Shown one piece after another: positions 11,473 through 24,300 of a stretch of DNA of 64,000 nucleotides. This stretch comes from Medicago truncatula. Its lineage: Eukaryota > Streptophyta > Magnoliopsida > Fabales > Fabaceae. A program made the position numbers and the translations under genes. The stretch spans positions 37,352,762-37,416,761 of the forward strand of contig NC_053042.1 in NCBI RefSeq assembly GCF_003473485.1. Reading direction: 5' to 3'. The notes below the pieces were generated by a model. The model had not been told where the DNA came from and did not search any database. It was given only the letters and a program-made list of their open reading frames with translations. How positions within the stretch are numbered: position 1 is the first letter of the stretch; every line of letters starts with the position of its first letter.

Positions 11473-12264
11473 TTACATACTTTTTTCTCATTATGTTTCT
11501 GAAACTTAAATTTAATCCATTAATATACTAACCAGTTTAATTACTATATCCACTTTTTTAGCTTCTGAACATGTGTTCAAAGGAATATTGACTGGTCTTC
11601 CCAAGCCTGGAGGTGGTGATGAATATGGAAAGTTTTTTAGTTTGCCTTTACTCAATGATTCTAGAATTGGTATGTATGAACTATGAACTCTAAGATTTAA
11701 CCTTTCATACATGAATGAATTGTCTATGGATTTATATATGATTGGTTGTGATCGGTTAAAACTTCACATTGTTTCGAAATTAAGCTCATTGTTTATTTGG
11801 CATTTTAAGAGAGGCTGCCATACTCCATAAGGATACTTGTAGAATCTGCAATACGTAATTGTGACAACTTCAAAGTGACTCAGAATGATGTTGAAAATAT
11901 TATTGATTGGGAGAACACATCTCAAAACCAAACTGAAATTCCTTTCATGCCTGCTCGTGTTCTCTTGCAGGTTTGTTCCATTTTCATGACTTATTTGTTG
12001 GTATTTTTTGTTTGAAATTCTAGAATATTTGTGTTTGGTTTTTTTGTACTAAGGTTAATTTGTTTGTGTTGACAAGGATGCTACTGGAGTTCCTGCTCTT
12101 GTTGATTTGGCTTCTATGAGGGATGCCATGAAGAATCTTGGTGGTGATCCTAACAAGATTAGCCCTTTGGTTTGTTCTTCATGTTCTTATGATAAATGCA
12201 TTGAATTTTTTTAGGTGAATAATTGATTTAGTTTCCAGAAATGTGGGAAAAGATGTTGTTTTTG

Positions 12265-12370
12265 GTTTGGAAGAGCCTAAGGGCGAAACTCACACATATT
12301 AAGTGCTGAGAAGTGGAAAATTGTGGGTTCAAACCCACATCCCAGAATATCAAATGTCTAATTATAGCTA
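12265..12370 (+). mobile_element. Possible SINE-like tRNA-derived fragment in aconitase intron 4
   Basis: A B-box-like block GTGGGTTCAAACCCAC (about 12325-12340) follows a weak A-box-like segment some 45 bp upstream. No A-tail or target duplication was found, so this is tentative. A similar weak B-box pattern ('gagttgaaatccc') lies in intron 15 at about 15187-15200. Confidence 0.3.
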
Positions 12371-15300
12371 CTTAACCGAGCTGTATTCACATGAAATAAG
12401 AATGGACAATTTAGTCCATTAAATCTTCGATAACATAATTTGAGACTAATTGACAGACTCAAAAGGACTAATGTTTTTCAAATATTCTTTTGAAATTTCG
12501 TTAATTTTGGAAACCAAATTACTCAACCCTAAGCCGTTGAATGTGTGATTTCCATCTAACATTTTCTTAGAAAAGCTTAGTGAAGTCTCCTATGGTTACT
12601 ATGATCAATTGTCGGGATTAAGTTGAAAATTTTGGACTTACTGCATGTAGGTTCCAGTGGAACTTGTTATAGATCATTCGGTTCAGGTTGATGTAGCAAG
12701 ATCAGAGAATGCAGTACAAGCAAATGTAGAATTTGAGTTCCAAAGGAATAAAGAGAGATTTGGTTTCCTTAAATGGGGTTCATCTGCTTTCGATAACACA
12801 CTTGTTGTTCCTCCTGGATCTGGAATAGTCCACCAGGTAGATACCATTGCTTAAAATGAAAATCTTGTTCATAAACTTGTTAACCACTACAAAATGTAAG
12901 TTATAAATGGACTTATACTAAGACATTCTATTGAATTTTTAGGTAAATCTTGAATACCTTGGAAGAGTAGTTTTTAACAACGACGGCATTCTCTACCCTG
13001 ACAGTGTGATCGGTACGGACTCCCACACACCAATGATTGATGGGTTGGGAATTGCTGGATGGGGTGTTGGGGGTATTGAAGCAGAGGCAGCCATGCTTGG
13101 CCAGGTAAAATATGTTATAAAATGTTTAGGCCCTGTTTGAATTAGCGATGATTTCCTTCCTTCTAGTTTTGGTGATCATAAGGCATTGAGATTCTTTTCT
13201 AGTTTTGAATGACAGCCGATGAGTATGATATTGCCTGGTGTTGTTGGATTCAAGCTGATTGGGAAATTGCTTGACGGTGTCACAGCTACTGATTTGGTTT
13301 TGACTGTGACTCAAATGTTGCGGAAGCATGGTGTTGTTGGCAAATTCATTGAATTTTAGGGTAAGTTAATTATATGATGAGACTGCATAGGATAGAGTTT
13401 AAGAACAACTTTCACAACATCTGCACAAATGAGTGAGCCTATTTAAATATATCTTAAGGTGAAGGCGTTGGTGAACTGTCGTTACCTGATAGGGCTACGA
13501 TTGCAAACATGTGTCCAGAATATGGGGCAACAATGGCCTTCTTCCCTGTAGATGATGTCACATTGGAATATCTTAGATTGACCGGAAAAAGTGAAGAGAC
13601 AGTGAGACATTCTTTCTCTTACATTTTTTCTCGAAAATGGTTTTCTTTTATTTTCACATTCATAGAATTTATTATTTAATCATGTTTACTTGCTTTCAGG
13701 TTTCAATGATAAAATCATATTTATATGCAAATAGATTGTTCAATAGTTGTAACAAGGTAACATTTTCTATTTTCGATAAAAAGTACTCTATGATAATGAT
13801 GGAAGTTGTGGATCTAAGGTCATGTAGACTTCTCTGTCATCCAGGCTCACCATGAGAGAGTATACACATCTAATTTGCAGTTAGACTTGGGAGAAGTTGA
13901 ATCCTGTGTTTCAGGGCCCAAAAGGTATGATAACCGACTAATAGACATAGTTTAACGCCTGTATTCCTTTATATTATTGTACTGTCTCTTTCTTATCTTG
14001 TTACACTTCTATACTTTCTGAAAGGCCTCATGATCGAGTTCCTTTGAAAGACATGAAGGCAGATTGGCATGCTTGTCTTGAAAACAAAGTTGGAATCAAG
14101 GTGACCTGGACTGGAGCTTATAATGTGCTATCGTGCTGTTTATTTTAGCTTACGTTAAACTGATTTTTCTTAGTTTTTCATATTATTAATTTTTTTAGCA
14201 GGGATATGGGATATCAAAAGGAGAAAAGGATAAAGAGGTGAAGTTTTCTTTCCAAGGACATCATGCTAACCTTAAGCATGGAAGTATTGTCATCGCAGCC
14301 ATTACAAGTTGTACTAATACATCAAACCCTAGTGCAATGCTTAGTGCTGGTCTTGTCGCAAAGAAAGCCTGTGAACTAGGTTTGGAGGTTAGTCTGAAAT
14401 CTCAAAATGAAATTTGGATGCAAACCTTCGATTCCGATTGGCTAGATAGTCTAACTATAATATCAATCATTTTGATATGTTGTTTCCATGTGATTTTATA
14501 TCAGGTCAAGCGATGGATTAAAACAAGTCTTGCTCCTGGCTCAAGAGTAGTTACCGAATATTTAATCCAGAGGTTTTCGATATATACCTACTCATTTGTC
14601 TTTTCATTTCAGGTGTTTCACGTATATTTATTTTTTAAGAACATACCTTGCTTATATTTTATGTAGTGGCCTACAAAAATATCTAAATCAGTTGGGCTTT
14701 CACACTGTTGGCTATGGTTGCACAACCTGTATTGGAAATTCCGGAGAACTCGATAACTCGGTGGCATCTGCAATTTCAGAAAATGGTACACATTAAGATA
14801 ATACAGATATTTCTTTTTCATTTTATATCTTAATAACCACGACCCTGCTTTAAACTTCTTGTTCCAACCTTTGCAGACATTATTGCTGCTTCTGTTCTTT
14901 CTGGAAACCGAAATTTTGAAGGTCGTGTTCATCCGTTAACAAGAGCAAACTACCTTGCTTCTCCTCCATTAGTTGTTGCCTATGCCCTTTCCGGCACGGT
15001 TTGTCTATGTTCTTATGCTTTCATGATATAACAGTTAACTTTTGAATGTAATTTAAAAACATCTTGAATGAGTAAGACTTTTTTCTCTCTTGTAAGATAG
15101 ACAAAAAAAAAAGTACAATAAGTAGCAATTGGATTTCGTCTTGAAGCAGTCATGAATTTTCTCAAAGGAGTTTGAGAATAAGGTCCAGAGTTGAAATCCC
15201 GACTACAAACATAACATATCATTACTACCATTTGTCTATAAAAAAAACACTTGGTAACTATACGAGTTTCAGTTTTCCTGAATCATTTCAATGATTTTTG

Positions 15301-16882
15301 AATCTTCTACACTTTTAAATTCATGCTTAATTTAAATTTTAGCTCAAGGACAATTTACATTTCAGGTTGACATCAACTTCTATGAAGAGCCCCTAGGAAG
15401 AGGAAAGAATGGAAGGGATGTGTACCTAAAAGATATCTGGCCAAGTAATGAAGAGGTTTCAAAGGTAGAAAAAAACAGAAATTAAGCTATGAGATCAATG
15501 TAATATTGTTAATTTACTCTGAATATCATTTAATAATTAGACTTTGACATGTATATTTCTTGTTACACGCATATAGGCTCTTCAAACTTATGTATTGCCT
15601 GACATGTTCAAGAGCATTTATGAGACTATTACAAAGGGCAATCCTATGTGGGATAGGCTTTCAGTTCCTGCTTCAACTCTCTATTCATGGGATCCAAACT
15701 CCACCTACATTCACGAGCCACCTTATTTTAAGAACATGACGATGGAACCACCTGGTCTTCATAGGATAAAGGATTGTTATTGCTTGCTCAAGTTTGGAGA
15801 TGGTGTTACCACAGATCAGATTTCTCCTCCAGGGAGTATCCACAAGGATAGCCCTGCTGCAAAATACTTGATTGAGCATGGCGTAGATCACAAAGACTTC
15901 AATTCTTATGGAAGTCGTCGCGGAAATCATGAAGTTATGGTAAGAGGCACATTTGCCAATATCCGCCTTGTGAACAAACTTCTGAATGGAGAAGTGGGTC
16001 CAAAAACAGTTCACATTCCAACAGGAGAAAAAATGACAGTGTATGATGCAGCAATGGTTAGTATTAATATTTAACACTTGGATAAGCATTATGAAAATTC
16101 ACTTTTTACAAATGTTATGTAACTGTTAAGTCTCATGTGGAAATAATTACTTAAAAACTTCATGCTTATAACTTAGAGGTATAAGGAAGCTGATCAGGAC
16201 GCCATTATCTTGGCCGGAGCAGATTATGGAACTGGAAGCTCTCGAGATTGGGCTGCGAAGGGTCCTCTCCTACTTGTAAGCTCACACCTTACAAAATACT
16301 GTTGTTTCAATATATTTTTGAGTTTAATGATTCTATATTAACAGTGTAAATTGTTCCAGTATATATTAAACAAAGTTTTACGCAGATGTTCAATCTTATC
16401 TATGTTGATCAGACGTTTGTACGTAATAACTATATAGGGGGTGAAAGCAGTGATTGCTAAGAGCTTTGAGAGAATTCATCGCAGTAATCTTGTTGGGATG
16501 GGGATCATTCCTCTTCGCTTCAAGTCTGGTGATGATGCGGAAACACTACAATTGACAGGTCTCGAGCGTTTCACGGTGGATCTTCCAGAAAGAGTTAATG
16601 ACATAGAACCTGGTCAAGATGTTAATGTCACCACAGACAGTGGCAAATCTTTTACATGCAAGCTTTGCCTTGATACAAGGGTACATAAGATCATTTCCTT
16701 TTTCTTTAACATTGATAGGAGTTATATTATATATTATATCCTGAACATGATATATGAGATTGATTTACACAATTGCTTCACTTTATTACTTATTTATAAG
16801 CCTCAATTTACAGGTAGAGTTGGCATATATTGATCATGGTGGTATTCTTCCATATGTTATCCGCATTTTGATTAAGCAATGA

Positions 16883-18456
16883 TATATTTTGTTTTTCCCT
16901 TTCTAGCGAGACTACTGAGGTATACTTGTGCATGTATGGTACACAATAAATTTCATTTTAGATTGTTTGTACACATATGTAGCCCTTGTTCACTCTCTGT
17001 AACATACATATGCTTGAAGTTTCTCACTTCAGACATTTCTATGAATTCATAATGAATAGATGAAGCTTAATATTGAGGCACTCACTAACATGCTACTAGA
17101 TAGCTATGTAAAACGCACAAATATGTTATTGCTCTCAATCCAGAAGATCAATTTTTTGGAAATTTTTGCTGTCAAAAAAAGAAATTTATTGGAAATCTTA
17201 TGCATTTTGAAACTCATTATGATATTATTTTAATTTTTTTGGTATGTAGGCGAAGTGGCAAGCAATTTCTAAAAATTAATACCCACGGCCGTTAACAATT
17301 TGACAATATCGAAATTGCTAGTTAAACTAGGACACAATTCTTTCTAATTAATTGATTGAAAAGTCAATCCCGGCAACAATAATAATAAAAGAGCATAAAA
17401 GAAATAAAATGAAACTAGGACACAAGAATTTTTAAAATGAGAAACTCCTTTTCCTATTGGAAGGGTAAAAAACTAAGATCCAGTCAATTAAGACTTTCAC
17501 TATTTAAATGACTTAATTGTATTTTTCCACCTACTTTTTCAATTGTACACTTTTAATCCTTTAATTATTTTTGAGCAATTTTGGTACTTATATTTACCCA
17601 TTTCTCATTCCGCATTTTCTCACTAATCTTTATCAAATTTTATGTTGAATTGACCATTTTTATTGAAAGTTCAGGTGACTTAGTTCATGTATGCTCACCA
17701 GAATTAGAGGATGTCTCATGACTTTTTGAACAATTCGTCACTAAATTAAATACATTAACCAGTTTAGTTCATTTACTTGGTTAAAACAATTTTTACTTTA
17801 TATCTATGATACTAAAAATACATTTATTTGTGTGAAATGATAAAATGCAATCTTAATTAAATGGAAAGAAACTAGACTTCTCTCAAGAGGAAAGGAAAAA
17901 AAGAAATTAAGAAACCGTACATAAGCAGCAATGTCACAAAAGTTATATACTGAAAACTGAGGGACAAATACGTAAAAAGAAGTCTCAAGAAAATATATAT
18001 CATAACACCCTTTTTCTTCTCCACAATATTATTCCCTTTCCCTTCTCCATTTTTCATTCATTTCCTCTAATCTTTCTCCCTCTTCTCTTCATTTCCCAAC
18101 CCAATCTCTCTCTAAACCCTCTCTCTCTCTCTCTCCGCCGCACACGGCAGTAACCTCCATCCCCTTCTTTTCCCTAATCTACATCTTCTATACCCTATTA
18201 TCCATCACCCCAAACCACATCTATCTTTTTTCCAATTTCTCTCCCACATTTTATAATTAATTATTCTTTATTATTATTAATTTTAGTCGCTTTCATTATC
18301 TTCAACAGCTGTTATTTATTTATTTATTTATTTATATTTACCAATATGTCCGAACCCATTTGTTGTGGTCCCGGGTTTTGATTTTCCCCATTCCTCGTAT
18401 TTCACTCTTTTACGGTTTTGCCCTTCATTAAAAAATCAAGAAACAATTTCAACCCC
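16883..18456. other. Intergenic; CT-rich leader of the next gene at its right end
   Basis: No gene. About 18000-18250 is strongly pyrimidine-rich on the plus strand, including a (TC)n run at 18118-18137. This is typical of a 5' untranslated region or core promoter for the gene starting at 18457. Confidence 0.5.
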
Positions 18457-18882
18457 ATGATGATCAATCAGAGTCACAATCCTCACAATTCTCGTAGGAT
18501 GTTGCCACCTGGCAATACGAGAAAGCGCAAACATTCTGAAGCTGATAAGCTGGATAAGCCGATACCTTCTAATCGGCTTCTAGCTGGCTATCTAGCTCAT
18601 GAGTTTTTGACTAAAGGGACTCTACTTGGACAAAAGTTTGATCAACGTAATCAAAACCGAACCGAAACTGATTCTGACTTTGTCGTTGGCTTAACTGAGC
18701 AGCAACGACAGAGTCAGTTGTACTCGAGAGCTGAAGCTTCTGATGATGCTCTGACTAGAGCTGAAGGGAGAAAGGAGCATGAGACTTATGGTAAGGTAGC
18801 AAGCATTCTGAAGACTAATGGGACCCACATAAAGGGAATTGTGAACCCCACACAGCTCTCCCGGTGGATTCACAAATCATGA
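18457..18882 (+). CDS. Small conserved-looking plant protein of unknown function
   Basis: Intronless frame of 141 residues. The first ATG at 18457 (followed by a second at 18460) was chosen; upstream codons remain open but have no in-frame ATG. Features: an Asn/His-rich N-terminus; a basic TRKRK cluster at 21-25 that could serve as a nuclear signal; a non-repetitive hydrophobic segment at 40-61 (RLLAGYLAHEFLTKGTLLGQ and on), probably the conserved core; then a polar charged region with scattered acidic residues, and a C-terminal QLSRWIHKS. There is no signal peptide or membrane span. I do not recognise a named domain. The mixed composition, clean stop and preceding CT-rich leader argue that it is a real gene. 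Its 3' region contains a fold-back at 18904-19050. Confidence 0.72.
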   Translation: MMINQSHNPHNSRRMLPPGNTRKRKHSEADKLDKPIPSNRLLAGYLAHEFLTKGTLLGQKFDQRNQNRTETDSDFVVGLTEQQRQSQLYSRAEASDDALTRAEGRKEHETYGKVASILKTNGTHIKGIVNPTQLSRWIHKS

Positions 18883-18903
18883 TAGTCTTCAGCACAGAAA
18901 TTT

Positions 18904-19050
18904 ATGCATTCAAATAAGTGCGTTGGTTCATATCAGACCGTTTAGATCTCAAGTTCTAAGTTCTTATATTAAAAAGAATAAGAATTTGTGTTAAATCTAA
19001 ACGGTTTGAAATTGATCCAACGACGAGAGTTATCTTAATTCTGAATGCAT
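18904..19050. repeat. Fold-back (MITE-like) in the 3' region of the 18457 gene
   Basis: Imperfect inverted repeat: 'atgcattcaaataag..gcgttggttca..gaccgtttagat' on the left pairs with 'aatctaaacggtttgaa..gatccaacg..ctgaatgcat' on the right, around a loop of about 40 bp. It begins some 20 bases after the stop codon, so it is probably within the mRNA. I found no clear target duplication. Confidence 0.6.
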
Positions 19051-21330
19051 GACGTGAAGTTGAGGGACATGTATTTGCGTATTATGCTATGTTGAAAAGG
19101 TTAGTTTGGAGTTGGTACGTTACTTACGTGGTTAGCCATGTATGAATGTTATGTATCATCCTAATTGATGGCTTTTTTGGTTGTGGAAATTCGAAAATTA
19201 TCTGTAATATGGATGGACCATGGTTATCTAAAGTTGCATGTTGTATTTGTCTTTTTGATTATTATTGCTAAATTTTGAATACAATTGCTGAATTACATGC
19301 ATTTTGATCGGCTGGACATTCTTGTGTTTAAATTATACCTTGCGTTTCAATTTGATTGAAATTCATTTTGGTTTATAATTGTATATGACATGATATAACA
19401 ATTACTATTACTAGCGTGACATTAATATTTCTTCCGTGAATTTAACTGAGTTGATAAATACATTGCATATTAAACATGGCTTGTGGTTCAGACTCCGTAT
19501 TGCCATTTATTCACATTAAGAAGTACTTGACAAAATATTTGAAAAGATGAAGAAGTTATAGCAATTTTTTTTTTTAGGAGAACTTATAGCAAAATATTGT
19601 TTAACATAAATAATAGTGAGTAATTTAAACACGCTCAGCTTATCATTGGTTGTATAAGGGATTCATAAAGAGATCAGATAACATGTTTGTTTGAAAGAAG
19701 TTTCCACAAACTATGCGATACTCGTTTTTTGTGTTTTGCTCTCTCATGGAGTGTGGGATTAGAGGCAATGTGTCTCACGGGTTGATAAAGGACATGATGC
19801 TCATGTCTCTATTTTATTCTACTCTTATATTGGTCTTTTATTAGATATATAATATTCTTTACCATGTCCCACCAAAAGATCTTTAGAGCGTGTTTGGATG
19901 TGATATATATATATTTTTTTTTAGAGAAACTAGAGTTCTAGACAATTTAAATGTTTTAATTGAATTCCCTTTATTTTTGTTTTGTTTAGATATAATCGTA
20001 AAATTCCTCATTCATAAAATTTGTTTGACTGTTTTTATTAAGTTTAAAAGTTTTGAGATAAAAGTATACAGACATCATTACTAAATAAAAGTATAGAGAT
20101 ATCATGACAATTGATTTAAAATGATAGGACCAATTTCAAAATAGGAACCATGCAATTTGCAAACAAATTAAAAATTAGGGACCAACTTTCAATTTTAAAA
20201 ATTACAAGGATAGAAACTTATTTGCAAAATTCAAAAGTGTACACATAGTTTGGCAAACTATTTAAAGTAACACATTAACAAACTAATATATGAATTTTTA
20301 CGCATTGGCAATTTAAGTTTTTGCATTTAATAATTTGTATATGTCGGCATGGTAATTTATTTTTTGCACATGCATCCAATCAAAATTGATTAGCAAATCA
20401 GTTGCTAGCTACAAGGACAATCAATTTTATGCATGCACATAGTTCAAACCATAGACTTCCCACTTGTCTGTATTTTAAATTTGTGAGCCCAACCTCTAGA
20501 CTAATTAACAAAAAAAATAAAATTGATTAAGTTGGTTTAATCCCTAGTCTATTTTTGATGACAACAAAGCAGACAAGAAGAAGAATTTCATCATCAAATG
20601 AGGGGTAGGGGGATCGTAAGAACAAGTTGGTATTATCCTTAGTATGACGTTTATGATAACAAAACTTGTAAAAGAAGAATTGGATCGTTTGGTTAAAGTG
20701 TCTCAATAAATTTGGTTGGATCCTCTAGTGTACAGTAAAGTTGAGCCCTCAAATCAAAGATATACAATAACCATGCCTTTGATGCTCGTCTAAGGATTAC
20801 TCTGATGAAAAGATAGATCATGGTAATTTATTCAATGAAAAAGTCAGAAGAAGGTGTATTTCTGAAAAATACTCTTACAACTCCAACGGCACTTTTTGCA
20901 ACAGATATATCTCTATATAATTAAAGAACTTCATTTGAACTAATGAAGTTGAAGATATTCACAAGAAGTAGCCTAAGTTGAGCTCGTCAACAAGGCTGGT
21001 GCCAGAATTTATTGAGAAGACTAAAAGTTGTATAGTAGTAGCATAGAGCATTGTTCTTTAGAAGATCCTCAAAATAACATGTGAGATGAAATTTGAAGTT
21101 GAACCAACTTTATATAATCTGTGAAACATTCATTATCCATGACATAATTTGATAACACTGTGAGAAGTAACTTAACAACTCATTTAAATTCCAAAGACCA
21201 ACTAAGTCATAGAGAACAAAATGAAAAGTAGGAATAATCCAACTCCAATATGGCCAACAAATTACCATGAATTAACACAAAAATGGGAGATTTTGATTTT
21301 CCATTCCAAAAGTGTGAAGACTATTCTATC
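19051..21330. other. Intergenic
   Basis: No gene supported. A stretch at about 20520-21200 containing 'tttttgatgacaacaaag' resembles non-coding LTR-retrotransposon sequence seen in legumes, but no ends were identified. The rest is AT-rich. Confidence 0.4.
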
Positions 21331-24300
21331 CTAGGCCTTCTTGATAATAGCAACTGATGACCTTGCTTTCAGATTTAGAAAGATTGCCCTGATGCAAGAA
21401 AGTAAATCAAAAGTCCATTAACTACTAAATAATTCATACTGCACATGTTGCCCATCAAGAAAAGCTTACTAACATGCATAGTACTATTAGTCAGGTAATA
21501 AATTCATTAAAGAAACTTTTAATTCAGTTTTCATATAGAAAAAAGTTTGGTAGAATTGGTCACATGTTATTATTCCTTAACTGCACAATATCAATTATTA
21601 GAAATTATATTGAGCAATAGTATCAGTCAATATTTATTGTTATATTCATCAAGTTTTCATACTTTCTGCCACTTTTGCATCTCTTTTACAAAAGCCTCCT
21701 AAGGTTCTTTTTCAACGTGCCTCGCCCTCCGTGCAGGGGTACGCTCGTGCAATTTTTTTGAAGTTATCCCCACCATCAGGAGAGGAGTCTCCGAATCTAT
21801 GCAATGCTGTATTTGCAAGTTCAGAATCCCAATCATGTGCTGACACGCGCCACTTTTTTCCATCCGCGATTCTAAAAAACCGCCTCTTCAGCAGTCACAC
21901 GATGTTGCGCATGAAGCCATATTTTTTACCACCGTTTCTTGCACCGACATTGCCTCCATGTTTTATACTAGGGTCTACCCTGAGTTTTCCAATTTGTAAC
22001 TTGTGGAAAACTGTTTTAGTGGTTATAGTCCTGAGATGCAAGTTACAACCACGTTGTGCATTTGTCTTCCACATCTTGGTTCTAGTCTTTGTATGTCGGT
22101 TCTATTTTTTGTTTGTCGTGCCTCTTTTTCTCACTAAAAGGATTATATCATGGTGAATTCTTTTCCAACTGGCGGTCATTGTGGCGGTGACTCTTTTCTC
22201 ACATATGAATCATATATTCATACTAGTGGTGCCTTCTCTTCATACTAACAATTATTCTTGTAGCGACTCTCACCCACAGATAAATCATATTAGTCATGCC
22301 CTCTCTTACCATTGACAATCACCCGATGATGTCTTATGTTGGTTATGACTAACACTAGACACACACTATCAGACTTAGTTTCAAGTTTTATGTGAAAATG
22401 CATTATTATAGGTAAAAGATGGAAGTTCACCTAGTAGAGAATGAAATATCCTCCAAAATATTGAAACTAGATACATTACAGAATGATCACTTCATGGTTA
22501 ATGCTAGTGCTTCATAAAAGTCAAGACAGAATATCACAATGAACCGAAGACAATGATCATAAATCAGTACAACATACGCAACTTGGCTTTGCCAAAATGT
22601 ATTTTATTTTGAGTATGATGGATTAGTTTCAGTATTGCTAATGCATGTTATGCATAACCAGAGAACCACCTTATACCGCAATTAAAGTTTTAATTGATGG
22701 AAATAAGAACAAGATAAAACGTTTCCACATTGCATCTTCACAATTTTTACTTGATCAAGGAATATGTAGACAACCAAAGCAATATGTGTGCATTGTATAA
22801 TACCTTCCTTAAAAACCTATTTATGCATTTTAACTCTCTTGCTTAAATGAAAATCTTAGAGGCCTAATGATGTACTGACAATATCATAAATGAAAGCAGG
22901 ACTCGATCAAAAAGTATCAACGACATTTTCTTCAGTCTTACAAATTTTCTTTGTAAGACCTCTCGTGTTAAGTCAAAACTGAACCTGCTTCTTTAGAGTA
23001 AATATGACATTACTCCGAATAGAACCTTTTGTAATTTATACTGCATGCCTATACTCACAGTACTATCAACCAACCAATGATGCTTAATCATTATTTTGGA
23101 TCAATTAAGAGATGAAATGAAAACAACATTGAAGAGTAATAATTAATAAAAAGTTGAAAGATACAAGAACTCACCAGCATGAACCAACAAAGTTGTGAAA
23201 TAAAACACGGAACTGTAAAGGCATATACTGGTAATTCACCCAACCAACGATAGGCCAAAACTACACGTTCAAAAAACTAGTTAGCTACGCCTTCTAAAAA
23301 CTAACTATTCAAATTGTTCCATTGGCCAAACAGAAGAATATTAATGACATTGTCATACCTTCCACGCCATCAACTGGACAGCAGGGTAGTCATTTTTTAC
23401 CTTGTTCATGACTATATTCAAAGGTCTTCCTGCAAACCAACCTCACACTTTAATTACATAGCACTATGCAGTGAAGGAGAATTATTTAGTATATTTCGTT
23501 TGAAAAATGCTTTTATTATGTGACATATGTATAATGTATTATCAATAAGCTGGAATTGTTTCATGAGGCTATTCTGTGAATAAAAATCAGACAAATATGA
23601 AGCATGCTTTCCAAAAAGCGTCTATCATTCAATGTATCTCTTTGATTAAACTATGCAAGAGTGGTAAGAAACTTACACACATAATTTGTTTATGCGTTTT
23701 ATCTTTTCTAGACCCTTCACTGTTTTAGTTTGGTTCAAGTTATCCTTGTGAAGATTTCTAGAGTTTTTTGTTTTTCTTACGAATGAGAACTAGTACTTTC
23801 TTCTAGGTTGTAACACAAGCAAGCATAAGTAGTTCCTTATATTGCTCTCCACCGGGAATTAAATTCAATGTTAAGATTAAATTGAACAAAACAATTTAAG
23901 ATTAAAATAAGGACTTGTAACTTGTAAGGTAGGATGGATACACGAATCGTTAGACCTTTTATTCTATAAATGTTTTCTAATTTGTTGTTCACAATATCAT
24001 ATTAAGGCTATACCATACATATATGATAAGAATTTTAACAATGAGAATGAGCATACCTTCAATAACCAAGCCATAATACATCATGAAGAAAAAGTTGTTC
24101 CATGGAGAACTAGTTATTTGCTCAAGGATCACCTAGTAAAACGACGTTTCAGTCATTAGAGTTTTACATTAAACAGATACCAGGGCTAAGGAAAACATAG
24201 AACCTAACATAACACAGTATTATCCCTATAAATTAAGACAAAGTTCACACAATAAAACAAGTTAACTATATACCTTCTTAGCAACAGTTTCATTGCCTTT

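Larger units (their letters stand above)
11426..16882 (+). pseudogene. ACO: Aconitase (cytosolic type), 20 exons, premature stop in exon 7
   Basis: Exons: 11426-11438, 11562-11669, 11810-11970, 12077-12169, 12651-12836, 12943-13104, 13216-13360, 13459-13601, 13700-13756, 13845-13924, 14025-14100, 14202-14387, 14505-14572, 14667-14785, 14877-14998, 15366-15464, 15577-16056, 16177-16275, 16438-16680, 16814-16882. All junctions are GT/AG and phase-consistent; the frame spans 902 codons, close to plant cytosolic aconitase. The enzyme interconverts citrate and isocitrate through a [4Fe-4S] cluster. Cluster cysteines are kept at 445 (TSCTNTSNP), 511 and 514 (YGCTTC), and [10 protein letters not shown] is at 786-795. 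Codon 289 (13357-13359) is TAG where the family has an aromatic or His residue before GEG, so only 288 residues would be made, without the cluster site. Other changes in conserved motifs: DSHTP at 213-217 (usually DSHTT), R473, R484 in PGSRVV (usually PGSG) and TTDQISPPG near 687 (usually TTDHISPAG). There is no transit peptide. Probably a recently silenced copy; a sequencing error at the TAG is the main alternative. Confidence 0.85.

Noticed and set aside
13126-13329. Minus-strand frame across aconitase exon 7
   Set aside because: It overlaps a clearly spliced aconitase exon on the plus strand and has no domain.
14618-16089. Minus-strand frames opposite aconitase exons 14-17
   Set aside because: Shadows of the plus-strand exons, whose protein matches aconitase throughout.
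21731-22156. 141-codon plus-strand frame with hydrophobic stretches
   Set aside because: It starts at GTG, lies inside PMP22 intron 6 in the opposite orientation, has no domain, and sits in retroelement-like sequence.
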